A DNA stretch of 64,000 nt from Fen-1245 sp963835535 (GCA_963835535.1 CAWIFL010000008.1:70031-134030); one strand, 5' to 3'; positions 41,125-50,617 are shown, numbered from the stretch's first letter. The notes: generated by a model from the sequence alone, not told the origin. Program-made: numbers and translations.

Positions 41125-42120
41125 ATGTACACGACGTGCGCGTTCTGCTCCGGCGCCCTCGGCGGCGACGGCGGCGCCTCCAGCCTCGGCGTCGGCAAGC
41201 GGTTCGCCTTCGACGAGTGGAAGAGCCGCGCCTGGGTCATCTGCCAGCGGTGCGGTCGCTGGAACCTCACGCCGTTCGATTCGCGGCTCGAGGCGATCGA
41301 CGCCCTCGAGCGGATGGCGGCGCCGGGTCGCGTCGCGGCCACGACGCCGCAGGTCTCGCTCATTCGAGCCGGCGCCTACGACGTCGTGCGCGTGGGCCAG
41401 CCGCCGCGCGTCGAGATGGCGGGGTGGCGCTACGGCGAACGCCTGAAGGCGCGGGAGCGCGAGCGGCTCAAGATCATCATCCCCGTGACCGCGGTGGCCG
41501 TCGGCGCCACGATCGCCCTCAACGTCGCCGCCGGCGGCTCGGTCGGGGGCATCCTCTGGCAGGTCCCCAATTTCAGCAACCAGCTTTACGTCTGGTCCGT
41601 CGGCAACCGGAAGGTCGGCATCGAGCCGCCGATCTGCGGCCACTGCGGCTCCATCATGGTGCTGCGCTCCAAGCACGTGCAGCAGGCGCGCCTCACCCGC
41701 ACCCTGCACCAGGACCTCGCCCTCCTGCTGCGGTGCCCCAAGTGCGAGCATCCCGGCGCGCTCCTCGAGGGCGCCGACGCCGAGCAGGCGCTGCGCAGCG
41801 GCCTGACCTACCTGAACCTGAAGAAGGGCAAGCGGATCAAGCGGAAGGCCGAGGAGGCCGCGTCGTACGTCGAGCGCCACGGCGGCCCCGAGCAGCTCAT
41901 CGCCGACTCCGCGCGGCGCGAGATCGCCGTCTCGACCCTGCGCGGCGCCGAGGGGCTCGCGATGGAGATGGCCGTGGACGAGCAGGCCGAGGTCCGGGAC
42001 CTCGAGCGCGAGTGGCGCCGCGCCGAGGAGATCGCCGAGATTGCCGACAACCTCACTCTGCCACCTTCCATCGAGCAGGAACTGAAGGACCTCAAGGAGA
42101 AGCGTCAACCGAACAGTTGA
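41125..42120 (+). CDS. Zinc-ribbon membrane protein of unknown function
   Basis: A 331-residue protein with four CxxC pairs: CAFC and CQRC in the N-terminal 45 residues and CGHC and CPKC near 175-215, likely two zinc ribbons. Between them is a basic stretch and a hydrophobic segment (IIIPVTAVAVGATIALNVAAGG). The C-terminal 100 residues are acidic and helical (LEREWRRAEEIAEIADNLTL). I do not recognise the family. A -10-like TAGAGA lies seven bases before the ATG. It precedes lipA by 48 bases and may be co-transcribed. Confidence 0.65.
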   Translation: MYTTCAFCSGALGGDGGASSLGVGKRFAFDEWKSRAWVICQRCGRWNLTPFDSRLEAIDALERMAAPGRVAATTPQVSLIRAGAYDVVRVGQPPRVEMAGWRYGERLKARERERLKIIIPVTAVAVGATIALNVAAGGSVGGILWQVPNFSNQLYVWSVGNRKVGIEPPICGHCGSIMVLRSKHVQQARLTRTLHQDLALLLRCPKCEHPGALLEGADAEQALRSGLTYLNLKKGKRIKRKAEEAASYVERHGGPEQLIADSARREIAVSTLRGAEGLAMEMAVDEQAEVRDLEREWRRAEEIAEIADNLTLPPSIEQELKDLKEKRQPNS

Positions 42121-42168
42121 TGATTCCCTGGCCCCGGCTTTTGGCCCCGGCTATGTTACGGCACATCA

Positions 42169-43101
42169 ATGTCTAGCCAACCGCTCCCGTTGATCCAGAT
42201 CACGCCCCGACGTGCGCCGCAGGTCGCCGCGGAATTCCTGGGCCGCAAGCCGCCGTGGCTCAAGGTGAAGGCGCCCGGCGGCCCGAACTACGCCCACGTC
42301 CGCCACGTGATGCAGGACTTGAAGCTCCATACGGTCTGCGAAGAGGCGCACTGCCCGAACGTCGGCGAGTGCTGGGAGCACCGCGCGGCGACGTTCATGA
42401 TCCTGGGCGACGTCTGCACCCGGAACTGCGCCTATTGCGCCATCGCGCACGGGACGCCGCGGACGCTCGACACCGATGAGCCGCGCCGCCTGGCCGAGGC
42501 GGTGGCAGCGATGGGGCTCAAGTACATCGTGGTCACGTCGGTGGACCGCGACGACCTGCCCAACGGCGGGGCCGAGCAGTTCGCCGACGTGGTGAAGGAG
42601 ACGCGACTCAGGCTGCCCGACGCGGCGGTCGAGCTGCTGATCCCCGATTTCAAGGGGAACGAGGCGGCGCTTCGGATCGTGGTCGAAGCCAGGCCCGACA
42701 TCCTCAACCACAACCTCGAGACGGTGCGGCGGCTCTATCGGCTGGCGCGCCCGGGCGGCCGCTACGACCGCGCGCTCGAGCTGCTCGCCCGCGCGAAGGC
42801 GATGGACGCTTCCCTGCCGACCAAGTCGGGGCTGATGGTCGGGCTGGGAGAGGAATGGGACGAGCTGCTGACCGCGATGCGGGACCTGCGGTCGGTGAAC
42901 GTGGATCTGCTCACCATCGGCCAGTACCTGCGTCCGTCGGCCGCGCACCTGCCGGTGGCGCGCTTCTATACGCCCGACGAGTTCGCCGAGCTCAAGCGCG
43001 TCGGCCTCCAGATGGGCTACCGGCACGTCGAGTCCGGCCCGCTCGTCCGGTCCTCCTACCACGCGTGGGAGCAGGCCGAGCACGCGATGGCGTCCTCCTG
43101 A
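42169..43101 (+). CDS. lipA: Lipoyl synthase
   Basis: A 310-residue radical-SAM enzyme that inserts two sulfurs into octanoyl-GcvH or octanoyl-E2. The auxiliary cluster motif CEEAHCPNVGEC and the radical SAM motif CTRNCAYC are intact, and the terminal serine-containing region RSSYHAWE supplies the RSSY ligand to the auxiliary cluster. The N-terminus PPWLKVKAPGGPNY is typical. It heads the pdhA-pdhB-pdhC-lpd set, so lipoate synthesis is placed with the enzyme complex that needs it. Confidence 0.96.
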   Translation: MSSQPLPLIQITPRRAPQVAAEFLGRKPPWLKVKAPGGPNYAHVRHVMQDLKLHTVCEEAHCPNVGECWEHRAATFMILGDVCTRNCAYCAIAHGTPRTLDTDEPRRLAEAVAAMGLKYIVVTSVDRDDLPNGGAEQFADVVKETRLRLPDAAVELLIPDFKGNEAALRIVVEARPDILNHNLETVRRLYRLARPGGRYDRALELLARAKAMDASLPTKSGLMVGLGEEWDELLTAMRDLRSVNVDLLTIGQYLRPSAAHLPVARFYTPDEFAELKRVGLQMGYRHVESGPLVRSSYHAWEQAEHAMASS

Positions 43102-43114
43102 ACCTCGGGTACCG

Positions 43115-44113
43115 ATGACCGATACCGCTGCCGCCGCAAAGAAGGCGCCCAAGGACGCCGACGCGCTGCGCAAGATGTTGCGCGACATGCTCCTCATCCG
43201 GCGCTTCGAGGAGAAGTCGGGCGAGGCGTACGCGCTGGGGAAGATCGGCGGCTTCTGCCACCTCTACATCGGCCAGGAAGCGGTGGGCGTGGGGACGATG
43301 GCGGCGCTGCGCCCCGACGACTACGTGCTCACCAGCTATCGCGAGCACGGCCAGGCGCTGGCGCGCGGGATGTCGTCGCGCGCGGTGATGGCCGAGCTGT
43401 ACGGCAAGGCGACGGGATGCTCGGGCGGCAAGGGCGGCTCGATGCACTTGTTCGACGTGTCGAAGGGCTTCCTCGGCGGGCACGCGATCGTCGGCGGGCA
43501 CATCCCGCTGGTGACGGGCGTGGCGTTCGCGATCAAGTACCGCGAGGGCGACCAGGTGGCGGTGGCGTTCTTCGGCGAGGCGGCGGTGAACAACGGCGCC
43601 TTCCACGAGGCGCTGAACATGGCGGCGCTGTGGCGCCTGCCGGCGATCTTCATCTGCGAGAACAACCGCTACGGGATGGGCACCGCGCTGGAGCGCGCGT
43701 CCGCGATCTACGACGTGGCGCAGCGGGCCTGCTCGTACGACATGCCGGCCGAGGTGGTGGACGGCATGGACGTGCTGGCGGTGCGCGACGCCGTGGCGCG
43801 CGCAGCGCGGCGGGCGCGCGACCGCTACACGCCGACGCTGCTCGAGATCCGGACCTACCGCTTCATGGGCCACTCGATGTCCGACCCGATCCACGGGCAC
43901 TACCGCACCAAGGACGAAGTGGATGAGATGCGGGCCCGCGACCCCATCCAGACCTTCGCGGACAAGCTGCGCGCCGACGGGCTCCTCGACGACGAGCACT
44001 GGCAGGCGATGGAGGCCGACGTGACGGACGAGGTGGCGGATGCGCTCCGCTTCGCCGACGAGAGCCCCGAGCCCGGTCCCGAAGCGCTCACCGCCGACGT
44101 GTACAGGGACTGA
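43115..44113 (+). CDS. pdhA: Pyruvate dehydrogenase E1 component, alpha subunit
   Basis: A 332-residue thiamine-diphosphate-binding subunit. The TPP motif is GEAAVNNGAFHEALNMAALW..ICENN, a variant of GDG..N with Glu in place of Asp after Gly. GCSGGKGGSMHLF and FGGHAIVGGHIP-like residues (LGGHAIVGGHIPLVTG) are typical of PdhA. It starts with ATG; the first 20 residues are charged. The neighbouring pdhB, pdhC and lpd complete a pyruvate dehydrogenase. Branched-chain substrates cannot be formally excluded, but motif spacing favours pyruvate. Confidence 0.95.
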   Translation: MTDTAAAAKKAPKDADALRKMLRDMLLIRRFEEKSGEAYALGKIGGFCHLYIGQEAVGVGTMAALRPDDYVLTSYREHGQALARGMSSRAVMAELYGKATGCSGGKGGSMHLFDVSKGFLGGHAIVGGHIPLVTGVAFAIKYREGDQVAVAFFGEAAVNNGAFHEALNMAALWRLPAIFICENNRYGMGTALERASAIYDVAQRACSYDMPAEVVDGMDVLAVRDAVARAARRARDRYTPTLLEIRTYRFMGHSMSDPIHGHYRTKDEVDEMRARDPIQTFADKLRADGLLDDEHWQAMEADVTDEVADALRFADESPEPGPEALTADVYRD

Positions 44114-44116
44114 CCG

Positions 44117-45103
<987 letters not shown>

Positions 45104-45105
45104 CG

Positions 45106-46389
45106 ATGGCCACCAAGATCGTGATGGAGGCGCTCTCGCCAACGATGGAGGAGGGGCGCCTGGTCGCCTGGAAAAAGAAGGAAGGCGACAAGGTCACCGC
45201 CGGCGAGACGCTGGCCGAGGTCGAGACCGACAAGGCCGTGATGGAGCTGATCGCGCGCGGCGACGGGGTGCTGCGCAAGATCGTGCTGGGCGAGGGCGCG
45301 ACGGTGCCGGTCGGGGCGCTGGTCGCGATAGTTGGAGCTGCCGACGAGGACATCTCGGCGATAGCCGCCACCGCGGCGCCGAGTCAGGGTGTAGGGGGTA
45401 GGGTGAAGGGTGTGGCGGCGCCCCCAAAGCCGGCTCCAGTGGTTCCCGCTGCCGCCGCCCCTTTGGCCGCGCAGGCGGTCTCTCTACCCCCTACACCCTC
45501 ACACCCTACACCCGCTTCGTCACGCGTCCGCTCCTCTCCTCTGGCCCGGCGCCTCGCGCGGGACAAGGGCGTGGATCTCACGCTGATCACCGGCTCGGGT
45601 CCCGCCGGCCGCGTCGTGAAGCGCGACGTGGAAACGGCCGGACGCACGGACGCACAGACGCACGGACGCACGGTTGCGGCGATCGCGGCCCCTGCCCTGC
45701 CCGACGGCGGCTTCCGGGACGAGCCGCTCACCGCGATGCGCAAGACGATCGCGCGGCGGCTCACGCAGTCCCTCGGCCCGGTCCCGCACTTCTTCCTCAC
45801 CACCGAGATCGACATGGAGCGCGCCTGGGAGGCCCGGGAGCAGCTCAAGGGCCTCGGCGAGGCGTACCAGATCTCCTTCAACGACCTGGTGGTGAAGGCG
45901 GTCGCGCTGGCGCTGCGCCAGCATCCGGCGGTGAACGCGGCGTTCCTCGAGGATCGCATCCGGCACTACGGCGACGTCCACGTCGGGATGGCGGTCGCGG
46001 TCGAGGACGGGCTCATCACGCCGGTGATCCGCCACGCCGACCGCAAGGGACTGCTCGAGATCGCGGCCGAGTCGAAGGTGCTGGCCGAGCTCGCCCACGC
46101 GCGCAAGCTCCAGCCGGACGAGTACACGGGTGCGACCTTCACCGTCTCCAACCTGGGGATGTTCGACATCGAGGAGTTCACCGCGGTCATCAACCCGCCC
46201 GAGGCCGGGATCCTGGCCGTGGGCCGGATCGCCCAGCGGCCGGTCGTGGTGGACGGGGCCGTGCAGGCGCGGCGCACGATGCGCGTGACGATGTCGTGCG
46301 ACCACCGCGCCGTGGACGGGGCGACCGGCGCCAAGTTCCTCAAGACCCTGAAGCTGATGCTCGAGAACCCGCTGGCGATGCTGCTCTAG
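45106..46389 (+). CDS. pdhC: Dihydrolipoamide acetyltransferase (E2) of pyruvate dehydrogenase
   Basis: A 427-residue E2 with one lipoyl domain (1-80; lipoyl Lys43 in EVETDKAVMEL), a peripheral-subunit-binding domain (about 143-180, SSPLARRLARDKGVDLTLI..GSGPAGRVVKRDV) and the catalytic domain (about 205-427) with SCDHRAVDGATGA, whose His and Asp form the acyltransferase site. The two linkers are unusual: the first is encoded in part by inverted G/C-rich heptamer repeats (45386-45412 and 45484-45513), the second by four copies of an octamer (45641-45672). The repeats are in frame and add Gly/Pro/Thr-rich residues. Confidence 0.95.
   Translation: MATKIVMEALSPTMEEGRLVAWKKKEGDKVTAGETLAEVETDKAVMELIARGDGVLRKIVLGEGATVPVGALVAIVGAADEDISAIAATAAPSQGVGGRVKGVAAPPKPAPVVPAAAAPLAAQAVSLPPTPSHPTPASSRVRSSPLARRLARDKGVDLTLITGSGPAGRVVKRDVETAGRTDAQTHGRTVAAIAAPALPDGGFRDEPLTAMRKTIARRLTQSLGPVPHFFLTTEIDMERAWEAREQLKGLGEAYQISFNDLVVKAVALALRQHPAVNAAFLEDRIRHYGDVHVGMAVAVEDGLITPVIRHADRKGLLEIAAESKVLAELAHARKLQPDEYTGATFTVSNLGMFDIEEFTAVINPPEAGILAVGRIAQRPVVVDGAVQARRTMRVTMSCDHRAVDGATGAKFLKTLKLMLENPLAMLL
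45386..45412 (+). repeat. G-rich heptamer repeat inside pdhC (first linker)
   Basis: AGGGTGTAGGGGGTAG at 45386-45401 continues into GGTGAAGGGTG. Four G-runs with loops of 2-4 bases fit a G-quadruplex. The first 16 bases are an exact inverted match to 45484-45499. Confidence 0.75.
45484..45513 (-). repeat. C-rich heptamer repeat inside pdhC (inverse copy)
   Basis: CTACCCCCTACACCCT (45484-45499) is the exact reverse complement of 45386-45401 and is followed by CACACCCTACACCC. The G-rich strand here is the template strand. Together with the first copy it could form a 16-bp hairpin with an 82-base loop. Confidence 0.75.
45641..45672 (+). repeat. Octamer repeat GACGCACG x4 inside pdhC
   Basis: Four tandem units, three exact and one GACGCACA, in the linker between the subunit-binding and catalytic domains. 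The same octamer in four copies recurs in lipB at 48744-48775. Confidence 0.8.
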
Positions 46390-46398
46390 GAGCCTCCC

Positions 46399-47793
46399 GT
46401 GGCGACGACTTTCGACGTTCTCTTCCTCGGCGCCGGCCCAGGCGGGTACGTGGGCGCCATCCGGGCCGCGCAGCTCGGGCTCACCGTCGGCGTGGTCGAG
46501 AAGGACAAGCCCGGCGGCGTGTGCGTGAACATCGGGTGCATCCCCACCAAGGCGCTGCTCCACTCCGCCGAGGTCGTCAACCTGCTCCGCCACGCCAAGG
46601 ATCTCGGCATCACGACCGGCGACATCTCGACCGACTACGGCGTCGCGATGAAGCGGAGTAGACGCGTAAGCGAACAGAATTCGAAGGGCGTCGAGTTCCT
46701 CTTCAAGAAGCACAAGATCGAGCTGATCAAGGGCACCGGGAAGCTGCTCCCGGGCAGGAAGATCGCCGTGACGGGCGGCGCGGAGCTGACGGCGACGAAG
46801 GCCGTGGTCGTGGCGACCGGCTCGCGCCCCAAGGACCTGCCGCAGCTCGGCCTCAAGCTCGATCGCAAGACGATGATCTCGAGCGACGAGGCGCTCTTCC
46901 TCGAGGCCGCACCCAGGTCCATCGCGATCGTGGGCGCCGGCGCCGTCGGGTGCGAGTTCGCCGACATCTTCAACGCCTTCGGCGCGCAGGTCACGCTGCT
47001 CGAGGTGCTGCCGCGGATCCTGCCGGTCGAGGACGGCGAGATGTCGGACGTCGTGGCCAAGGCGTTCCGGAAGCGCGGGATCACGGTCCACGCCGGCGCG
47101 CAGATCCAGTCCGCGGCCGTGGAGAAGGACGGCGCCACGATCAGGTTCACCGTCGCCGGGAAGGCGGAGACGCTCAAGGTCGAGAAGATCCTGATCGCCA
47201 CCGGGCGTGCGCCGAACACCGAGGGGATCGGCCTGGAGGCGGCCGGCGTGAAGCTCACCGACCGCGGCTTCATCCAGGTGGACGGCACGCTCAAGACCAC
47301 GGCCGCCGGCGTCTACGCGATCGGCGACGTGGCCGGGCCGCCGCTCCTCGCGCACAAGGGGAGCCGCGAGGGGATCGTCGCGGCCGAGGCGATCGCCGGT
47401 CAGAACCCGCATCCTATCGACTACTCGGGCGTGCCGGGCGCGACCTACTGTCACCCCGAGGTGGCGAGCGTCGGGCTGACCGAAGAGAAGTGCAAGGAGC
47501 AGAAGCTGGAGTACGTTGTCGGCCGCTTCCCCTTCAGCGCCAACGGCCGCGCGCGCACCATGGGCGAGACGGATGGGCTGGTCAAGATCATCCGCGGCAC
47601 GAAGTACGGCGAGATCCTCGGCGCGCACGTGGCGGGGCCCCAGGCCACCGAGCTGATCCACGAGCTGGTGGTCGCGCGCGCCAACGAGTACACGGTCGAA
47701 GAGATCGAGCTGGCCATCCACGCGCATCCGACTTTGTCCGAGGCGGTCGCCGAGGCGGCGCTCGACGCGATGGGCCGGGTCATCCACATCTGA
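46399..47793 (+). CDS. lpd: Dihydrolipoyl dehydrogenase (E3)
   Basis: A 464-residue FAD enzyme that re-oxidises dihydrolipoyl groups on E2 and GcvH with NAD. FAD-binding motif LGAGPGGYVGAIRAAQLG, redox-active disulfide GGVCVNIGCIPTKALLH, NAD-binding VGAGAVGCEFADIFNAFG, and the catalytic His-Glu pair at the C-terminus in AIHAHPTLSEAVAEA are all present. It starts with GTG after GGAG. As the only E3 in the window it probably serves both the pyruvate dehydrogenase and glycine cleavage systems. Confidence 0.96.
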   Translation: MATTFDVLFLGAGPGGYVGAIRAAQLGLTVGVVEKDKPGGVCVNIGCIPTKALLHSAEVVNLLRHAKDLGITTGDISTDYGVAMKRSRRVSEQNSKGVEFLFKKHKIELIKGTGKLLPGRKIAVTGGAELTATKAVVVATGSRPKDLPQLGLKLDRKTMISSDEALFLEAAPRSIAIVGAGAVGCEFADIFNAFGAQVTLLEVLPRILPVEDGEMSDVVAKAFRKRGITVHAGAQIQSAAVEKDGATIRFTVAGKAETLKVEKILIATGRAPNTEGIGLEAAGVKLTDRGFIQVDGTLKTTAAGVYAIGDVAGPPLLAHKGSREGIVAAEAIAGQNPHPIDYSGVPGATYCHPEVASVGLTEEKCKEQKLEYVVGRFPFSANGRARTMGETDGLVKIIRGTKYGEILGAHVAGPQATELIHELVVARANEYTVEEIELAIHAHPTLSEAVAEAALDAMGRVIHI

Positions 47794-48170
47794 GCTTCTC
47801 GCGGCCGGTCGGCTCCGCGCTGACCTCGATCGTCGCGGGCTCCGCGTCGGGCGGAGCGGTCATCTGTCTGGCACTCTTCGCCGCCACCGCCGGCGACACG
47901 CGGGTAACGCCGGCCATCGCGCCCGCCCTCGCCGGCATCGGCGGCCTCCTGGCCGGCGCGCTGGTCGCCTGGAGCCTGAGCCGCCCCATCGGAAACGCCT
48001 ACTACCGTTCCGTCCTCGCCATGCTGGGGATCTTCGGGACCGCTCTGATCGGCGCCCTCACCGTGCCCGCGCACGTCCTGGCCGGACGCTGGGGCCTGGC
48101 GGCGCTCGGCGCCGTGTGCGTCGCGGCCATCCCCGTCGCGCGCCGCTTCTTTCTCGGCCGGAGCGAGTAG
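47790..48170 (+). CDS. Four-span membrane protein of unknown function
   Basis: A predicted protein of about 126 residues with four hydrophobic segments (ALTSIVAGSASGGAVICLAL, IAPALAGIGGLLAGALVAW, VLAMLGIFGTALIGALTVPA and GLAALGAVCVAAIPVARRFF), ending in a basic tail. The frame lacks ATG, GTG or TTG near its beginning; the only candidate is CTG at 47790, overlapping the lpd stop, so either a CTG start is used or a base differs from the true sequence. It sits between lpd and lipB in the same direction. Confidence 0.5.
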   Translation: MSFSRPVGSALTSIVAGSASGGAVICLALFAATAGDTRVTPAIAPALAGIGGLLAGALVAWSLSRPIGNAYYRSVLAMLGIFGTALIGALTVPAHVLAGRWGLAALGAVCVAAIPVARRFFLGRSE

Positions 48171-48884
48171 ATGCCGGAGCGCCGGCTGGCGGTCGCGGAC
48201 CTCGGCACCGTGCCGTACGGCGCGGCGCTCGAGCGGCAGCGCGGCCTCGCCGAAGACCGTATCGCCGGCCGGCTGGCCCACGACCTGCTCCTCCTGCTCG
48301 AGCACCCACCGGTCGTCACGCTGGGGCGCGGCGCGCGGGACTCCAGCCTTCCCATCGCGCCCGAGTTGCTGCGACGCCGCGGGATCGAGGTCTTCGAGAT
48401 CGAGCGCGGCGGCGACGTGACGTATCACGGTCCCGGGCAGCTGGTCGGCTATCCGATCTTCGACCTCACGCAGCACCGCCGCGACCTGCACTGGTTCCTC
48501 CGGCAGATCGAGGAGGCGCTGATCACGGCGCTGGCCCGCTTCGACATCCCGGGCGAGCGGCGGGAGGGCTACACCGGCGTCTGGACGGCGGGACGGAAGA
48601 TCGCGAGCATCGGGATCCACGTGCGCCAGTGGGTCACCTGGCACGGGTTCGCGCTCAACGTGACGACCGACCTGACACCGTTCTCGCTGATCGTTCCCTG
48701 TGGAATACCGGACGTCGTCATGACGAGCGTGGCCCAGGAGCTGGACGCACGGGCGCACGGACGCACGGACGCACAGGAGGACCTCGGCCACGAGGTGCGC
48801 GAGGCCGTCGTCGAGGCGTTCGTGCACACCTTCGGCTTCAGCGGTGCGGAAACAGTCGAGTTGGCGACTTCAGTAGAGAGATGA
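48171..48884 (+). CDS. lipB: Octanoyltransferase
   Basis: A 237-residue LipB that moves octanoate from acyl carrier protein to lipoyl domains, the step before LipA. Signature motifs are RGGDVTYHGPGQLVGYPIFDL and GIHVRQWVTWHGFALNV, with the nucleophilic cysteine in IVPCGIPDVVMTS. The last ~45 residues include DARAHGRTDAQ, encoded by four copies of an octamer repeat (48744-48775) also found in pdhC, so the C-terminal tail is a repeat-derived extension. It closes the lipA-pdh-lpd-lipB block. Confidence 0.95.
   Translation: MPERRLAVADLGTVPYGAALERQRGLAEDRIAGRLAHDLLLLLEHPPVVTLGRGARDSSLPIAPELLRRRGIEVFEIERGGDVTYHGPGQLVGYPIFDLTQHRRDLHWFLRQIEEALITALARFDIPGERREGYTGVWTAGRKIASIGIHVRQWVTWHGFALNVTTDLTPFSLIVPCGIPDVVMTSVAQELDARAHGRTDAQEDLGHEVREAVVEAFVHTFGFSGAETVELATSVER
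48744..48775 (+). repeat. Octamer repeat GACGCACG x4 inside lipB
   Basis: Units GACGCACG, GGCGCACG, GACGCACG and GACGCACA in tandem, matching the copy number and sequence of the pdhC array at 45641-45672. Confidence 0.8.
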
Positions 48885-48886
48885 GC

Positions 48887-48927
48887 GCGAGTGGGGCACA
48901 GCCTTTGGAGGCCACAACCCCACCCGC
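48887..48927. terminator. Possible terminator after lipB
   Basis: GCG-A-GTGGGG (48887-48896) pairs with CCCCAC-C-CGC (48918-48927), nine pairs with one mismatch. The loop holds a smaller CCT/AGG stem. It lies between convergent genes; the rest of the 48885-49040 gap shows no gene. Confidence 0.35.
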
Positions 48928-49040
48928 GTCAGTTCTGCGGAATCAGTCGAAGCCCACGGCTGCGAGGCGCAGACAACGACTTGAAGGTCTTGCACTGTTA
49001 TAGACGCACGAACCCCCGAAAACGTTTCATTGTCGTATCC

Positions 49041-49739
49041 CTAGGACACGAGGACACTTAGAGCGGACAGGGTGAGGAGCAACCAGACGGCCATCCATCC
49101 CGCCGCCGCCCAACGCATGACGAGGCTCCAGCCGACCAGGGCAACCAGCACCGGATAGCCGCCGAGCACCCGCGCCACGCGACGCCTGAACTGCCTCCCG
49201 TCCACCCGCATCCAGGTCCTTCCCACCTCGACCGTCCGGCTCGCGACCACGGCCGCCGCAGCGGCCAGGGCCAGGAGCGCCAGGAGGCCGACCGGCCAGC
49301 GACCGGCTTCCGGCTCGCCCAGCCGCGCGTACAGCTCCGCCACCGGACCGCGGCCGTGGGCCGCCCCGCCGGCCAGGAGCGCCGGGACGCGCAGCCAGGC
49401 GAAGGCGAGCAACTCGAGCGCGAGGACGCGCAGCCAGGCCGGCGACCGCACGGACTCGACGAGCAGATGGACGACCAAGGCGATGAAGGCGGCTGCGACA
49501 GGCCCCGCGAGCAGGGCGACGGCCCAGAGCGCGGCCGCGTGGCTCCCGTCGGGTGCGAATTCCGCACGCAGGGTGAACGATGGGGCCAGCGAAAGGCCGA
49601 GCGAGCGGAAGCCGGCCAGGGACGACACGGCTCCCGCGACGAGGGCGTCCGCGGCGAGCGCGAGCCAGGCGGCAGGGACCGCCGCGAGGACCCCCGCCAT
49701 CGCGAGCAGCGGAGGGGAGAGAGGCTCCTTCTGCGGCAC
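49041..49739 (-). CDS. Polytopic membrane protein of unknown function
   Basis: A protein of about 232 residues from GTG at 49739, with five to six hydrophobic segments (for example LLAMAGVLAAVPAAWLALAA, AAALWAVALLAGPVAAAFIAL, WPVGLLALLALAAAAAVVAS and a C-terminal WMAVWLLLTLSALSVLV). The Ala/Leu-rich composition gives no family hit by eye. The start is supported by a TATTAT -10 box five bases upstream on the minus strand. It is divergent from the SDR gene, with only 62 bases between the two start codons. Confidence 0.65.
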   Translation of the reverse strand: MPQKEPLSPPLLAMAGVLAAVPAAWLALAADALVAGAVSSLAGFRSLGLSLAPSFTLRAEFAPDGSHAAALWAVALLAGPVAAAFIALVVHLLVESVRSPAWLRVLALELLAFAWLRVPALLAGGAAHGRGPVAELYARLGEPEAGRWPVGLLALLALAAAAAVVASRTVEVGRTWMRVDGRQFRRRVARVLGGYPVLVALVGWSLVMRWAAAGWMAVWLLLTLSALSVLVS

Positions 49740-49744
49740 GAGCA

Positions 49745-49795
49745 ATAATAACAGCGTTGCCGAAGTTGCAGAGTTGCCGGAGGGAGCCGTACACT
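49745..49795. promoter_or_regulatory. Overlapping divergent leaderless promoters
   Basis: On the minus strand TATTAT (49745-49750) ends five bases before the GTG at 49739. On the plus strand TTGCAG (49766-49771), an 18-base spacer and TACACT (49790-49795) end six bases before the GTG at 49802. Both starts fit transcripts with no leader. Confidence 0.5.
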
Positions 49796-49801
49796 AACCC
49801 C

Positions 49802-50617
49802 GTGTCGAACGATGCGTTTGATCTGACCGGACGGGTCGCGGTCGTCACCGGTGGCTGCGGGGCGCTGGGTACCGCCGTGACCCTCGCGCTGGTCGCCCGG
49901 GGCGCCACCGTCGCCATCATCGACCGGCATGTGGAATGCGCCGAGCCGCAGGCCGAGGAGATCCGCGAGAGCGGGGGTGACGCGCTCGCCATCGTGGCGG
50001 ACGTGCGCGACCAGGGGCAGGTCCGCGCCGCGCGCGACGAGTTACTGCGCTCGCGCGGCCGCGTGGACATCCTGGTGAACGCGGCGGGGGGCAACGTCGA
50101 GCGTGCGAGGAGCGACGACCGCCCGCCGTTCGACGTGCCCGTCGAGGCGTTCGACGAGGTGGTGAAGCTCAACCTCCACGGCACCGTGATCCCGTCGCTG
50201 GTGATGGCCGAGGCGATGGCGCGCCAGCGTGCGGGCAGCATCGTGAGCGTCTCGTCCATGGCCGCGCGCCACGCCCTGAGCGGCGTCCTCGGGTACTCCG
50301 CTGGGAAGGCGGGTGTCGAGTCCTTCACCCGCTGGCTGGCCGTGGACCTCGCCCGCCGGTACGGGGACGCTCTCCGCGTGAACGCCGTCGCGCCCGGGTT
50401 CTTCGTGGGCACGCAGAACCGCGACACGCTCCTCCAGCCCGACGGCAGCTACACCGAGCGCGCGCGGGCCATCATCGCGCACACACCGATGGGCCGCATC
50501 GGGACGCCGGAGGAAGTCGCCGCGGTCATCGCGTGGCTGTGCAGCGACGCCGCGTCGTTCGTGACCGGCGCCGTCATTCCAGTCGACGGGGGCTTCAGTG
50601 TCTTCAGCGGCGTCTGA
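49802..50617 (+). CDS. SDR-family oxidoreductase, probable D-mannonate/fructuronate reductase
   Basis: A 271-residue short-chain dehydrogenase. The cofactor motif is VVTGGCGALGTAVTLALV, the active-site region SIVSVSSMAARHALSGVLGYSAGKAG (Ser, Tyr, Lys) and the C-terminal PVDGGFSVFSG. SDR enzymes of this type next to uxaC reduce fructuronate to mannonate in place of UxuB. It overlaps uxaC by 20 bases, a strong sign of a shared pathway. The start is GTG without a ribosome-binding site. Confidence 0.85.
   Translation: MSNDAFDLTGRVAVVTGGCGALGTAVTLALVARGATVAIIDRHVECAEPQAEEIRESGGDALAIVADVRDQGQVRAARDELLRSRGRVDILVNAAGGNVERARSDDRPPFDVPVEAFDEVVKLNLHGTVIPSLVMAEAMARQRAGSIVSVSSMAARHALSGVLGYSAGKAGVESFTRWLAVDLARRYGDALRVNAVAPGFFVGTQNRDTLLQPDGSYTERARAIIAHTPMGRIGTPEEVAAVIAWLCSDAASFVTGAVIPVDGGFSVFSGV

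Noticed and set aside
45386..45513. Insertion sequence or transposon ends in pdhC
   Set aside because: The inverted repeats enclose only 82 bases of in-frame linker; no transposase or target duplication is present.
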